This document shows positions 1 to 13,300 of a stretch of DNA of 64,000 nucleotides, in pieces. Origin of the DNA: Pardosa pseudoannulata (taxonomy: Eukaryota > Arthropoda > Arachnida > Araneae > Lycosidae); the NCBI GenBank assembly GCA_032207245.1, contig CM063507.1:87397567-87461566 (forward strand), written 5' to 3'. The position numbers were made by a program, and so were the translations under genes. Position 1 is the stretch's first letter, and each line of letters starts with the position of its first letter. The notes under the pieces are model-generated. The model had not been told where the DNA came from. It did no database searches and was given only the letters and a program-made list of their open reading frames with translations.

Positions 1-552
1 AGACTTTTCTATTACATTCAATCCAAAGAAAATTAAACTTCCATAAGTAACTGAAATATCTACACACACCGCCTCCATACTTCGTTTAATTAAAATCTGC
101 TTGACTGTTAGCTATTAGAAAAGGACAGCTGACTTGATACTTTAAACGTTTTCAGTACGCGAAAGATTATTTATTGGTCAAATAAGTTTTCTAGCTTGTG
201 ACCATAAAAAATACTAATAAGCTAAAAGTATTTTCATCATTTTTTAAGGATATCAAGGAAAGGAATTTTGAATTACTACAGTAATATACTGAAAATATAT
301 ATATATTTGATGATTTTCTTAATGTGAAAGAATGTTATGAACATTAACAAATATTTTATGTATTCTTTGGCCAGTGCTTATCACCTGTACTGGCGTTCTT
401 AGAACTGGTTTGGGGCAAGTTTAACTCAGAACTTACAGAATACAGAGAAAACTGATAGGAAATCATGTGAAATTGATCAAGTTCCAATTTAAAAATTAAG
501 GAGTTTTTAAGGACCTTTGACAAAAGTAGTTTTAAGGGCCCTTAAATGAAAG
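1..552 (+). mobile_element. Truncated hAT-like non-autonomous element (family P, copy 1)
   Basis: This stretch matches 40.7-41.2 kb and 49.7-50.1 kb in the same orientation and 18.0-18.66 kb in the opposite one. The complete copies start with CAGGGTTCCCA and end with its inverse, a terminus typical of the hAT superfamily. This copy is cut by the window start on the left and stops near 552, where a Tc1-type transposase tail begins. No coding capacity is visible. Confidence 0.6.
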
Positions 553-563
553 AGTGCACTACC

Positions 564-773
564 CATCCAAAATCGGTGAAGGAACTTGTATATCTACTCC
601 AAGCCGAGTGGAAGACAATACCACTAGCTGTAATGCAAAAACTTGTGGAAAGTATGCCCCGGAGGGTTCACGCTGTCTTTGCCTCTCGTGGAGGCTCTAC
701 AAACTATTGATTTGGAATAAAGTTAATTTTTCTTTTCTATCACATGTGTCCAAATACTTATTGGTAGACAGTG
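564..773 (+). pseudogene. Tc1-like transposase C-terminal tail plus terminal repeat
   Basis: In the frame from 564 to the TGA at 708-710, 48 codons read as the end of a Tc1-type transposase: a segment with LLQAEWKTIP, then MPRRVHAVFASRGGSTNY and stop, the usual last residues of these enzymes. After about 40 bases comes a terminal-repeat-like sequence (TGTCCAAATACTTATTGGTA) ending at 773, followed by TA, the expected target duplication. Everything upstream, including the catalytic DDE core, is missing, so this is a 5'-truncated dead copy. A different frame of the same DNA gives a longer ORF (554-817), which is a shadow. Confidence 0.75.
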
Positions 774-956
774 TATCTGGGTATGATGTATACAGAATCT
801 TAGAGTGTAGAAGCTAAATAATAATCATCATTAATCACATTTATTTCACAAAGAAAGAAATCCAAGTTTTAAAATGCTTCACATGTATGAAAAATATACC
901 TAGATTCAAGAACAATAAATATCACACACTTAAGATTAAGAAAATAAATTTGATAC

Positions 957-3900
957 CCTATCCCACTTAGGTCTTGCTTTAACTATTTTATATGGCTCTT
1001 CTCCAATTCTGACAACTCTGGCTTCTTTCAACCATGTTTCACGAGAATGCAACTGATGGATGCAGTCTCGGGCATATACTGCTTCACTTCTTATAAAACC
1101 AACTGGAGGAGCATCTGGAGGATAGATCGCTTCAAATTTTAACAAATGACGCTTCAAAGCATACAAGGGATGGTTTTTGAACCTAGATAAAAAAAAAACT
1201 AATAAAGTTTCCAAATTTAAAGCACATATTTGGATAATTCCATCTGAAATCAACACAATTTTAGAACAAATTCTACCTAACCACCTCCAAATTTTATTAA
1301 ATTTGGTATAGCAAGTGACTTCATGGTTATAATGCAAATCCCCAAATCTTATGCTCAAATAATAACTGGTTTGGAAGTTATAAGGTTTTTAAGTTGCCAG
1401 ATTTGTCTAAAAAATACACTATCACCATACCTTCAAATTATACTTTCTACTCACCTAATTAAGCTAGAGATATGTGAAAGGTGTTATTTTAAACCCTTTT
1501 TTTTTAATGGGCTTTCATATGATATACAGTAGTAAACTAGTTTAAGTCTAACTATAAATGCATTTTACTCAAAATGATGTTTTTCAAACTTGCGCACACT
1601 AAAAAAAGAACTATTGCCCGCATGCATCTATAATTTTCAAGTTAAGTACATTATAGTACTACAATGAAACTCCATTTACTTTTTTGAAAGTTTTTTATTT
1701 CTTGTTGTATTTATTGTATTTGAAATTTAATTTTTCAACGTTATTTTAGGTTTTTTAAAAATTCATTTTCCTGGTGTAAAATTTCTGATAACTTTTAAAT
1801 TTTAAATAGGTGGAGAATAATACCTAATGTATCTTGTTTATAAAAATGCAAAAATTATTGCCGAAATATAATTTGTGTTGCTGTAAGACTGCGTGCAATG
1901 TGACAGCAAAATTTTTAAATTTTCAAAACAAGCACTTTTATTTTATTATATAAAAAATAGTTCTTACTTACTAGAAACAAAGTAAATACAGAAAAATAAT
2001 GAACTAGGTTCAGAGAACAAATGCTAAAATTTCCAAGTAATTCCATAATAAGAAAAAAAGTTGTCGCCAATCAAAAATAACAAAAATTCCTCATTTTGAA
2101 GTTGCTTAAAGGTGATGTGTCCCCTTACGAGTACATAAATTAATAGGTACTAAGCTCACAATCCTTTTAAAAAGAAATTATACCAAGATGGAAACTTAGA
2201 GCTTCATCTACATGAGTAATTGGTAAACATTTTTGGGAGTGAGAAAAAAAAATTAGCCAGCTCATATAATTTATTCTAAAACTTTTCTTTTCCGATGCCT
2301 ATTTGTGGTTTTTGCATGATTTCTCAAAATCTCACTGTTTGAGAGAAAGGAGGAGAAAATCTCCTTCACTTTTTTCCTGTGATGAGAATCCTGATCTAGC
2401 ATAAGAGATGAATTAATGTGAATCACAGAATGAATTTAACTTACCCTTGAATACTTGTAGGTAAAGGTTTGTTCACTAACATTTCATCCAGTTTCTTTTC
2501 TTCAGCTTTATTCTGTGCAGAATTAGGTGGCAAGAAAGGTTCTAATGAATCTTCCCACCAGTCAGGATCCACTCGTAGTTTTATCGTAGCAGTCATGTAA
2601 TCATTACAGTACCTTCTCGTAACATCTTTAACATAGGATTCATTGTCAAATGCTAGAATATACGAGACTGGTTTGGGAGTAAGTGCTTCAATATCATAAG
2701 GTTTGTTTATAATTTTATTGGAGCATTCAATAGATATCCATTGTTTGTCAGGTTTAGAAAATACTTCTGCCCAACAAATAATGTTTCCAGATTCTAAAGC
2801 AGATTGTTGTGGAGATGGTGGTTCAGAGTCTGAAGAAAGTACTTTACGATTCGATGACTTTTTATTACTTTTATTTTTGGGTGTTCTCTTACTAGTGCTC
2901 GGAGCATTATCATCACCACTTTGATCATCATACATTTCAAAATCTTTATCATCACTGTCATCCCCTTCATCACTGCTAAGTTTATAATTTTTTCCAGTCG
3001 AGCGTCTAGGCCTAGAAATGCCTTCAGTGTTTTTCTTTTTTGGTTCAGACATTTTACCCTCTTTTGCTGAAATTTGTTTTTTAGTCCTTTTTATTTTCAC
3101 CTTCTTTTCTTTTTGGTTTTTTTCTGGTTGTTTTTCTTCTTCTTTCTGTATTTCATTTTCAGGTACTGATTTTTTGGGTTTCTTACTGCTTGGTTTCTTG
3201 ATTAAGTTTGAAGCCTTAGAAGTAATAGGATATAATGATACACAAAACCTTACTTTAAAACCTAATACACGAGCTAAAGCAATAAACATAAGATTGTACT
3301 CGGAGGCATTCTCAGATTTTTTATTTGTAAAACTTCTAACCATTGATGAAAATATGTTCAAAAATAGACATTTATCATTTTCAAAAGTAAATGTATCACA
3401 AAACCAAGAAACAACTTTTTCGATTCCAGAAATATCCATTTTCTCTACTTTTTTCCCAGATGTATATGTAAGTATATCACTAGGAATCCGAGACAGAGCT
3501 AAAGCTTTTACACTATCACAGTTCAAAACTTTATTAACATAGATTCCATGGGCTAAAAGGCATAATAAATGTGTTTTATGAATGGATAACTGAATATCTT
3601 TGCGAACTCTGTTTATATGCAACCTAATCCATTCATTTTCATCAAACTGCTTCTTCTTACGCTTACGTATATGTAAGTCTGGGACGTCTATGGTTATTTC
3701 CACACCTTCTTCAGGTATATCAGGCTTATAGTCATCGAGGTTTGCTTCACAATGATCTTCCACTTCTTCCCATTCAGATTCACTACTTGAAGATTCATTT
3801 TTACACTGCTGATTACTATCGGATGCATCAAAGAATGCTTCAGACTTTGAAATAGATTTAGATTCTATTTTACATAAGTCTCCAGATGTTTCAGAAGAAA

Positions 3901-4279
3901 TACCACTGTCGACTGAATTATGAAGAAGCCCATTTTCTGAATCACTGTTTTCCTCTTTGATAGGCAGAGGATTTAGAATGACTTTTGCTTTGCTAAGCTT
4001 GGGATCTTTCCTTGGGGATGAAAAGGCTTCGGAAACGTTTTTCCTTTGGAAACTATTATCTCTTGGAGATTCTTCATCTGAAGACATAGAATCATCATTT
4101 TTTTTCTGCTTTACGAGAGAATTTCTCTTGGATCCTTTAACTTTACTTTTCTTTGATACAGATGTTTCACTGTCTTTCTTTTTGGATCGGCTTAAAACAG
4201 CAGGACTTTCTTTGCGTTCTTTTTTCCCAATGTTCTCAGACACTTTTTCCTCTGTTTTCCTTTTCCTCAGCTGAGGCAT
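957..4279 (-). CDS. XPC: XPC / Rad4-type DNA damage recognition protein (3' end outside window)
   Basis: Xeroderma pigmentosum group C protein starts global-genome nucleotide excision repair in the nucleus by sensing distorted duplexes, with Rad23 and centrin as partners. Two coding exons are seen: 4279-2445 (611 codons plus 2 nt, start [11 protein letters not shown]) and 1182-957. The donor at 2444 (GTAAGT) and the acceptor at 1183-1184 join in phase. Residues 1-170 are Lys/Ser-rich and end in an acidic SEWEEVED patch as in vertebrate XPC. The Rad4 transglutaminase-like fold is split: about 195-350 (with [14 protein letters not shown]) and about 499-612 ([21 protein letters not shown]), separated by a low-complexity basic/acidic insert (360-498). 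The second exon is the start of BHD1 ([40 protein letters not shown]) and ends at a donor at 956. BHD2, BHD3 and the centrin-binding tail must lie left of the window. An acceptor just upstream of the ATG (4294-4295) implies a non-coding 5' exon. Confidence 0.93.
1183..2444 (-). other. XPC intron, no recognisable element
   Basis: AT-rich intron bounded by GTAAGT at 2444 and ATCTAG at 1183. No second gene, RNA or identifiable transposon was seen in it. Confidence 0.6.
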
Positions 4280-4295
4280 GATTACTATATGAACT

Positions 4296-6069
4296 ACAAA
4301 AATAATTAAAATTAAAAATTTTTATCTGAAATATATAAAACAATTTCTTATATTCAAAAAGTCAGTCCAATATAAATCACTTTATAAAACTTATTCCAAC
4401 ACACATACATATATTTATACAGAGATATAGATTAAATAGTGCTAAAACACATTTTCTGCATGTTCAGAATTTGTAATTTTATATTTGTAAGATATTTCTA
4501 AACAAGAGATGGCAAACTTATGGAATCTATGCAACTTGGTAGAATAAAAAATACAGTTTGTTTAATATCCTATTTTGGAGTGTTTCAGTCTATATTATTA
4601 AATTTTCCGTGTAAAATTTTAGCCATGATATTTTTATATATTTTAGTCTAATAAATGTGCAATTTTTACAAGAAAAATTATCGAAATTCTCTGAGAAATG
4701 CTATTTTGATTGGGTTCCATTCAATCCCACACTTTATCTCTCTTTACATAAACAACTATTATCCGATTCTGCAAAATGGCTCTAATTTCCTTTTGGATCC
4801 ATAAAAAACAGAGTCACTCATGCCCCATTCTTGTCGCAGACGCTATCATAGATATGCCATTTGTCAATCACAGTCGAGAATGGCTTTCTCTTATGACGTT
4901 CACAAGAGCCGACATGATTCTGTGTCAAGAATCGAAAAAGAACACTTTGTCTTGCGTTCTGTGAAAGCTGCTTGTTGGAATAACAAGAAAAGACGAGGAA
5001 GTCAAAACAAACTTGTTGTTCCCGTAAAAAGATTAACTGTTTGAGTGAAAGATCTCAAGAATTTTTAGCATGACTGTTTTTTTTTTTTTTTTTAATTTCT
5101 ATCATGCAACCATTTCTATCATACTTATAAACTTATTTTTACTAACTTACATTAAATTTTTTTTAATTTAAAAAAATTATTTTTAAGACTAGTAGGTATC
5201 AAAGGTGGAATTAGAAAAAAGTATGAATATGAGTGGATTTATGAGATTTAGTAGGACAGAAGGGTGACTAGTACTTTCACCATGGAATTTCCTGTAAGGA
5301 ATATTGTTTTCTTAGGAAAAATTTTTTGTGGGATAAATTATAAGGAACCCAAACTAAATTGTAAATTATGGAACAGTTTAGCTTTGGTTTCTTATATTTT
5401 GTAATGGAGGTGATATACAGCAAAACTGATGTTCTGAAAGATAAGAGAATTTTTGGAGACTGAGAGCATTGTCTCTTTTATTGCTTCAGATGATTTGATT
5501 TCATACATTACCTATATCATACATTTTTGCTGCTAATAAATCTTGATTGATAAATATAACGTTACTGAGAAGAATAAATGACAATTCAACATGTTTCTAA
5601 TTTTTAACAAAAAAGTTACTTAATTACCATACGAAAGGGCATTCTGAAAATTTATATTCAAATCAAGGCATTTTAACAAACTAAGAAAAGAGTATAATTT
5701 TAATACATAAAGGAATTATAAACAGTTTAAAAGGACCTTCAAATGCAAGTAGTGTTATATTAAAACAGGGTAATCCCTTGTATTTTAGCGATTTTTATTT
5801 GCATGTTCAGCATCAACCCTTTCGAATGATGTATGCAGAAAATGTAAACTATAAGATATAGGTAAAAACATAGTTACACTTTTAGTAAACATATTGTAAA
5901 TAAAAACTATAATAATACTAATTAAAGTCAATAACACTAGATTTTAATTGTGTTATGGTATACTAATTTTATTTTAAAATAGATTTAATTTGTACACTTT
6001 TTTTTTTCGTCTCTATTTAATTATGGGGAGTTGTTGAAAACCTATAAAGTTCTTTTTCAATTTTTAGGC
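4296..6069. other. Upstream of XPC coding start; no gene recognised
   Basis: Mostly AT-rich sequence. A short, more complex patch at about 4725-5045 contains overlapping plus-strand ORFs (up to 74 codons, basic), but they show no domain and no splice context I can defend. It probably lies in the XPC 5' intron if the first exon is at 8.1 kb. Confidence 0.4.
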
Positions 6070-7240
6070 CATATCCTAGTTCGGGGAGCCCCAGATCAGT
6101 GGGCATGCCAAGCATGGGCGATATTGCCAAATTCTGGAACCCAGTTTTCTAGCAAAACTTGCTTTTCTTTTTGGACTATTCTGCCACCCCCGAAAAAAGA
6201 TGGGGGTGTCAATTGGTACCTTTATTTTAGGGTATTGGGGGAAATAACACGTGATTAGAATTATTTACAGTTATTGGTTCTTGCAACTAACAATACTTCA
6301 AGACCACTGAATTTGGATTTTCTAGCGTCCATTTTGCATCTTTGTCCATTTTGATCATGCTCTTGTGGTAATTTTTGTATACATGATTTTCAAAGCATAT
6401 TTTGAACAATAACAGGTTTGAAATGTTGCTAAGTCAATACAAATGAAAACATGAGATTTTAACGTATTTAAGCATGTTTTTGTACTGTCAAATATTAGTC
6501 AATAAGTTGTATCCTCCAAATGGGATACCTCATTTAGGTAAGTGCAATGTTAATTAAATTTCACATTTAAATTTTTCAAACCTTTTAATTCAAATTGTAC
6601 CTAACTTTACTACCAAGCAAAGTAGAAATATTTTAAAATATTATTATACAGTTTATTACACTGTTTTTTAAATTATATTATTTCACCAATTGTTAACAGT
6701 GAGGTCAAGTGGGCCTTTGCCTCCCTTGGATAAAAAAATCATTTATTCTCCCCTCATTTTCTTTAGAATTTAAAATAATTTTTTTAAAACAATCACTCTG
6801 TTCTTTTCTTTCCGGTTTTCAGCTAAATTTCTAAAAGCAATTTATAACGTACTTTATTACTTTATAATTATTCGATAGTTTTAAAATAATTTCTTTAAAT
6901 AGAAACTGTTTTTTATAAATATAACTAAATATTTCATAAGCATAACTGCCTAAATATAATCAAGTTATGTTTATATTTTGCTTAACTTGTACCTATTACA
7001 GAAATTCCGCACTATTTAGTTCAATAAACAGTACAAAAGCGCATTTAAATACATTAAAAACTCAAGTTTAAATTTATATTCACCTTAGAAAAATTTCAAA
7101 CCTTATTTTGTTCAAAATAGGCTATAAAATCGAGTATAAACTTAATAGAAAACAAAGTACAAATTGTAAACATCACTTGGCGATCACTTATACAAAAATA
7201 GAGCCAAAAACATGGTGGTGGGCCCCAAGAACTGGGATTC
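6070..7240 (+). mobile_element. About 1.2-kb non-autonomous DNA transposon (family Q, copy 1)
   Basis: The segment is colinear over its whole length with 58138-59298. The left end (TCCTAGTTCGGGGAGCCCC) is an imperfect inverse of the right end (GGGCCCCAAGAACTGGGATT), so it has terminal inverted repeats of roughly 20-25 bp. It has no coding capacity. Target duplications are not clear, so the superfamily is not assigned. Confidence 0.6.
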
Positions 7241-7244
7241 TACC

Positions 7245-8098
7245 AATTTTTATTTTATTTGGTATTTAATGTAGTTGACATGTTTATGCAAGCAAATTTC
7301 ATCTCTTCTTGTCTTTGAGTAAAAAAAAAATAAGAAGGACAAAAAGAAAAGTAAAGATAATCAAAGTATTTCCCTCAAAGAAAGAAAAACAACAGCAACC
7401 ATCAAGTTTTTATGTTAAAACATTTTCAGGATTTCTCAATCATCTGCACTATTTTTACCCCACCAAGAATTATTATTGACTTAGAGACCTAGGGCTAGTA
7501 TTAAACAATAACAAACAAAATTCAGCTCACTGTTTACCTTCAGTAAACTGTGGTATATCTTGATCATCAATTATACTACATTATAAGATACTGAAAGAAA
7601 AAAATGCAAATCAACAAACGGAAAATATTTTCTTAAATTACATAAATAAGGTACAATATTTAAAACTTTGAAACTAGAGCAACCATTGAGAAAATTTCAA
7701 AATGATATAAATTTAAAATTAACCAGAAAGATTCATTAATAGACAATTAATATGCACTTTCGTGTAGATCCGGAGACAGAATCAGCTGTTTTCTGCTAAA
7801 TCAAAGTGTTAAAATCGTAATTCCGCTAAATAAATCTGTTGTAAAACAATAAAAAATTTTCAAATAATTTAATACATGACAAAAAACATAAACAAAATTG
7901 TTAAATGGTTAATAATTTCACATCTTTATCTTATTTTTCAAGCACAATACAAATCAAAACAAATTGATTACAATATTGTATGTATACCATCGATTATATA
8001 ACACTTTTTGTGAAAACTTTGCTTAATAAATCCTCTATAACACTAAATATCTAAACTATATAAACATATATACACTCTCTGGAGAGTGTTGATCTTAC
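7245..8098. other. Non-coding AT-rich stretch
   Basis: No ORF, tRNA or repeat was recognised. It separates the 1.2-kb element from the candidate first exon of XPC. Confidence 0.4.
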
Positions 8099-8214
8099 GG
8101 GCACAATATCGTCACTTTCACATTTACTTCTTTTCTTTTATTCTCTTTCAGCGTGTTACATCGAAATATATTTAAAGGTCCACTACTAAAACAATTACCA
8201 GAAAACGCGGGAAA
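8099..8214 (-). promoter_or_regulatory. Candidate XPC promoter and non-coding first exon with E2F-like site
   Basis: On the minus strand a consensus donor (GTAAGATC) follows 8099, and about 110 bases upstream lies an E2F-type site, TTTCCCGC (8214-8207), in a locally less AT-rich patch. The XPC coding exon has an acceptor at 4294-4295 upstream of its ATG, so a 5' exon is required somewhere to the right. This is the best candidate I found. E2F control of repair genes is established, but its use here is inference. Confidence 0.35.
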
Positions 8215-8346
8215 TGAAGTTGGAAGACACAGTCAAAGTTAAAAGAAATCGGAAGTGCACCATGCCTTCTTACGATCAGAACAGATATTCAGCTGCTAAA
8301 GTTTCAAACGTCAATACACAATACAGTCAGCAAACGCTAATAATAC

Positions 8347-8505
8347 AACAATTTCTCGCAACGTCACGAACTACTATATTGCCCTTCCCATTCATTTTCA
8401 GGTTTACAACAGCCAATAGACAAACAATAAACTGCATTTCCGTTTGAAACTAAAGCCAGAATTGTCATAAATTGAGATTTCCCTACTGTGTTAAATCGCC
8501 TTATT
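8347..8505 (-). mobile_element. MITE of the AAGGCRATTT family (copy 1)
   Basis: A 160-bp element matching three complete copies at 60.55-61.35 kb. Its inner part (CAATAGACAAACAATAAACT) is nearly identical in all. The ends are short inverted repeats related to AAGGCGATTTC and AAGGCAATTTG. It is non-coding. Confidence 0.7.
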
Positions 8506-9001
8506 GTACGCTTCTATTAGAAATAGCAACTCTGCAGCTTTTTAAAGAGCTGTATTGAACAATATACAAGCAAGAGAATCCCCTATGTCTGAGACCTCGT
8601 TCAATAAAGTCTTTGGGAGGTCGAGTTACCTTGTAGCATCCATAGAATCCACAGAATGATAGGGATACAGAACTTCCTGGGACAAATCCTTTAGTTCTCA
8701 CATATCTAGGAATTCGAGCAAAACAACGATTGCACATGATTTTGCATATGGATTGAAGGAATTATGACATGTAATTATTCGGATACTTGAGTTTGGAGCA
8801 AAGTGTATAAATGCAAAAAATATAATATAAGGATTAATTGAACAAGATGCAGAAAAAACAATCATATTTAAGAAACACGGCGTTATAAACACGGTGTAGA
8901 CAAAAATAAACTAAGAAAAACACTTTTTTCAGTAAGTTTTATATTTATATGACCAAGGCTTTAAATAATTTATCTCTATTCATACTGTCATAATCAAGCG
9001 C

Positions 9002-9287
9002 TGATCCCGGCTCATATTTCCGTGAGGCCCTCCGAGCTTCTTCCGGTGGTGGCGGGTAGATACTTGCGATCACAAGTAATGGACCATCCCAAGCGTCCGA
9101 TCACTATCGAAGTGCTCAAAGCGCCGCAGTCGCCATCTGAGAGTGAATGCAGCAGAATTGCATCCAAGAGGGAATTTGGAATACTACTGGATGCTTTAGC
9201 GGACCTCTTAACACCGGAATTTGTGAGGGTGGCGAGAACCACACGGACCAAATAGAAGCTAATAAGTAGCTCATGATAAACTATCAT
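9002..9287. other. GC-richer island with overlapping sense and antisense ORFs, unrecognised
   Basis: A sharply bounded patch of about 250 bp, much richer in G and C than its surroundings. Both strands stay open: plus 9022-9255 (77 codons, with EVLKAPQSPSESECSRIAS) and minus 9287-9012 (91 codons). I recognise neither protein and see no start context, splice sites or terminal repeats that decide between a gene exon and a transposon fragment. Confidence 0.35.
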
Positions 9288-9299
9288 AAGCAGCTTTAA

Positions 9300-10375
9300 A
9301 GTTTCTATGATATGTCCTGTTTTGTACTAGTTCTCTAAAGATTTTGACTTATTGAGTGTAATTGGGCTATAGATTTTCTGTACTGAAAATCCCACTTGAG
9401 GGTAATTACTTATTATTGCAGCATATTTTTGTATTTGTCATGATAAGATATTGAGAAAATTAATATAATAGCACATAAAAAAGTATCATTGTGTATTTTA
9501 CTAATACAACTTTTTAGAAACAGTTCTAAATATTGTATAAATGGCTTTTCATAGACTTTCGGAATAGGCTCTTGTTAGCCCTCGTGCAACAAAACAATAG
9601 ACTGAATATACAAAAAAAAATTGTTTTTAATTGCACAACAAAAATATTATTTTAATTAAACCAAGACGAAATCCGTTAGATTTCAAAATAAACAGCGTAG
9701 AAAGTATGTGTCTAATGGCCTCTTTTTATGAGACACACGAATAGTTTACGTGGTGATCCCAAACATTCAACACACAAGTAGTCCCAAACAAATACGGTTC
9801 TTCACTTAAGTATACATACTGCATATATAATAATAATTATTTATTTCTGTTCAGGATGTATAAATATTCTGTCTTAAAGCTCAAATTGGTTTTCAAGCTA
9901 TTTTCGATGACTACTTTATCAACTTTAGTTTCAATGTTAATAAATTAAATTTTCTTTTCCTTTATTTCCTTACTTAGAAACATCAATCATTATAATAGTT
10001 TGTTTCCATATTTACACTTTAATACCAGGAATAAGGAGTCCAGAATCCATGTCCATGTCTGTGATTCTACTAGTGATCACAGGTGATTAAATAGTCGCAA
10101 GAAAATAACATTTCTTGATATATAAACTTTGTTTTTGTTTGTACATTTGTTTGTTGGGGGTGGCAATACATCTGGATACAGTTCGCAGCAGATGACAAAC
10201 TAAAAACAAGTGTCGAGTTAAAGAAAAATTTCGTGGTTTCGTTACCTTTAATTCGTTAAATCGGTCATTGCTTAGCCACGTTCCTGTTATCAAGCGATTT
10301 ATAAATTCCATCTGCAATCACGGTTGAGTTTCCGTGATTTTCATATTGGCCAGCTTATAAAAATTTTACTTTAAA
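9300..10375. other. Region upstream of the DTNBP1 start; no element recognised
   Basis: AT-rich, without recognised repeats. The DTNBP1 5' UTR and promoter presumably lie in its right part; no TATA box or initiator stood out. Confidence 0.4.
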
Positions 10376-13300
10376 ATGCTAGAAAATCTAAGGGATAAAA
10401 TTTTGAATGTACAGCATGATTTATCAGCCAGGTATAGTCATGCATGTAATTCCACTTTGTGGAAAATTAAAGTTTATTTAAAATTAAATAATTTTCATAA
10501 TCAGAGTTTAGCATATTTGTATTAATTGTTCGTATCCTACATATATGTTGCTTCCAGACACACGTTAACTTAATATGTTTTAATTACAGTTTACATATGT
10601 GCTGTAACAAAAATTTTTATGAAGTATTGTGAAAAAATGTTTAACTATAAAAAGGCAAACAAACATGATACATCAGATTTGCATTTAATTTTTTTTTCTG
10701 GAAAAAAAGTAGATAAATTATTTTTTAATGAACATTATTTTTATAAACCTATATAGACAATTTTTAAATCAAGAACCCTATGTAATAATTTATTCTGTAC
10801 TTTTTTCTCGTATTTAGCCATTGTATTAAAAGATATTGTAATTTAAATTGAAATAAAGTTATTTTAAGAAATATAAGTTATTCTTTAAACTGAGTATACA
10901 TTTGTTGATATAAATTATATTTGACCTGGTATTAAAGAGAAAAAATACTTATTACAGTTTTCAATGAAAATTAATATGGTTAAAATATTTCTATAAACTT
11001 AGATTTTTGTTTTCAACAGGTTTTTGTTTAAACATGTTAGCTTGCATATTCAGTTATGTGATTTATCATAAATGTTCAAAAACTAAAATTTGTCGGTATA
11101 GCGTTATATTCTGTTAAATGAAAAAATAGGTTCTGTATTAAGAGATTTGATTATAAATTATTTTATAGAAATGTTTATCCAGTATTTATAATAATAAGAA
11201 ATTATAGTAGGAATTTTAGAAACATTAATATGTTTATTAATATGTTATCAATTCTGTTTATGATGATTAGACTTTATGAAAAGAAACACAACTTTATTAT
11301 TATCTTTCTCTGATTAAATTATTGTACCAAGCCTTTGAAAGTAAGCTTAGAAATAAAAATTTTCAGTAATCTTTTTTTTTTTATTTTAAACCTATTTTCC
11401 ATTAATTTAAATTCTTATATTTCAGTTTTCGGAATTTAGCTACAGGAGATGGGCAGTCTACAAAGTAAGTTAGCATGTAAATAGTAATTAATTTATGATT
11501 TATTTACTTGTCATTACAGGCATTACTTATTAATTTAATTCTGTGAAATGTCCTTAAGACTTATTTTATAGTACAATCAGTCTTAAAATTTTTGCATTTT
11601 CTGCTAAAAATTTTAAACTGATGAACTTTACTAACCTAATTAAGACTCTTATAATTTTATGTTGTCTTATTTATAATTTTTTATGTTAAAAGTGATATAA
11701 TTATTACTAACTTAGATTTATACAGTGAGTACCAGCTTTTAAGGTCACCCCGGTTATATGGTCAGTCTTCTAAAGTCCCATCTAACTTAATAGGAGCATG
11801 TGTTAAAGTGCAGTCGTTTTCTTTTTCTTGTTACTGGGTATTGGGTCAGTTTCATGTTTTCAACAAGTTTCCGTTTTTCTTTTTTAAGAAGTCTGTGCAA
11901 AATTGGAAAGGACCTGAATTCAAGCCTTTAATTCCCTCCCTTTGTTATTTGTGTAGACTCATCGTCAGAGTTTTCCACCTTTCTCAGTTCTTGGCCCCTA
12001 CTGATAACAAGTGGAGATCTGTCTGTTTATTGGTTGAAGTGATCTCTCTCATACGTGACTTCAGGTGTTATTTTACTGATTCCGAAGCAGCAGATGATCA
12101 TTTAAAAGCTGTTAGGGACTTAGAAAAAAGTTGTGTTAACAACCAACAAAAGGAAGCAAACTTATATCTGATTCTTTTTAAATACATTGAACATGAATGT
12201 ACGTATGTACGTGTGTTGTACTTTGATTAGTAAGGTAAGCTAATACATTTTCCCCCCAAAAAATATTGCATATTTTTACTGTAGTTTTTACTTCTTGAAT
12301 TCATTTTTAAAATGTTCTTAAAAGTGTAATTATTTGTTTATGAGTAGTACATTCTGATAAGTGAATATAATCCTGCCACAATTCAATAGGGTTGTATTGT
12401 TCTGCATATAAGGTCACCTGCTTATAGGGTCTGATTTTCCTGAACCCCTGAGCTGACCATATAACTGATACAGACTGTATATTCAGGATTTAAAGAAACT
12501 TAGTACAATTTTTTTTTAAATATCCATAGTTAATTTATAACTACATTCAGAGTATTAGTAACAAAACAGTGTTAAACTTTTGTTTGTATATAGTGTATAA
12601 TTTTGTTACAGGGTTTATAATTGTATATCTCTCAAGGCCGTAGCTAGAAATTATTTTTGGTAGGGGACCAAGGGGAAAGACTTTTGTGAGTGATACTTGA
12701 GTAAAACTACATGTTTTCTTATATGTATGTATACCTGCAATGAGTATAATAACACAATATGGTTTTAAAATAACAAAATGATTAATAAATGATATAATGA
12801 AAAAATTTAAAGTTTAGATTAAGTGATGAAGCATCTGCACAATGAATTTAAAGTAAAATTAACGTTAAAAACTGTTTTCACATTTGTTTGTTTAAATTTG
12901 TCTCTCATTTAGCTACATACCAAAATTTAGTGTAATGTAATAATACTTAATAAGTTGAAGCTATTTTAGAAGATAGAATCTGCATCAAAATATTCACTCT
13001 GAGCATCTCAAACAGGAAGACAATATACAATAGATTACGGAAAATGATCTTGAGGTGAATGATCCTAGGGGAGGGGGGTAGATAAAAGTCTTCAGTCCAA
13101 CAAGACAATTATTCTGAGAACACTTTAATGATGTCAATGCACAGCTAGGCAGGTGACACATCCACACAAGTGGTCAATTTTCTTTCCACGTAACTGTCTT
13201 TTGGAATTTCAGGGAGGGACCACTCTCCTAAATCCCCTCCCTTGCCTATGGCCTTGATATCTCTCTATGAAAATATTTCAAAGCTTATTAGACAGTAGTA

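Noticed and set aside
2703..4274. Plus-strand ORFs of 73-174 codons opposite XPC
   Set aside because: They are Ser/Phe-rich shadows of the Lys/Glu/Ser-rich XPC exon on the other strand, with no domain.
4820..5044. 74-codon basic ORF as a small gene
   Set aside because: No recognised domain, overlaps another ORF in a second frame, no splice or start context.
11808..12230. 140-codon ORF as a host gene
   Set aside because: It lies between the terminal repeats of a repeated element and is disrupted in the other copies.
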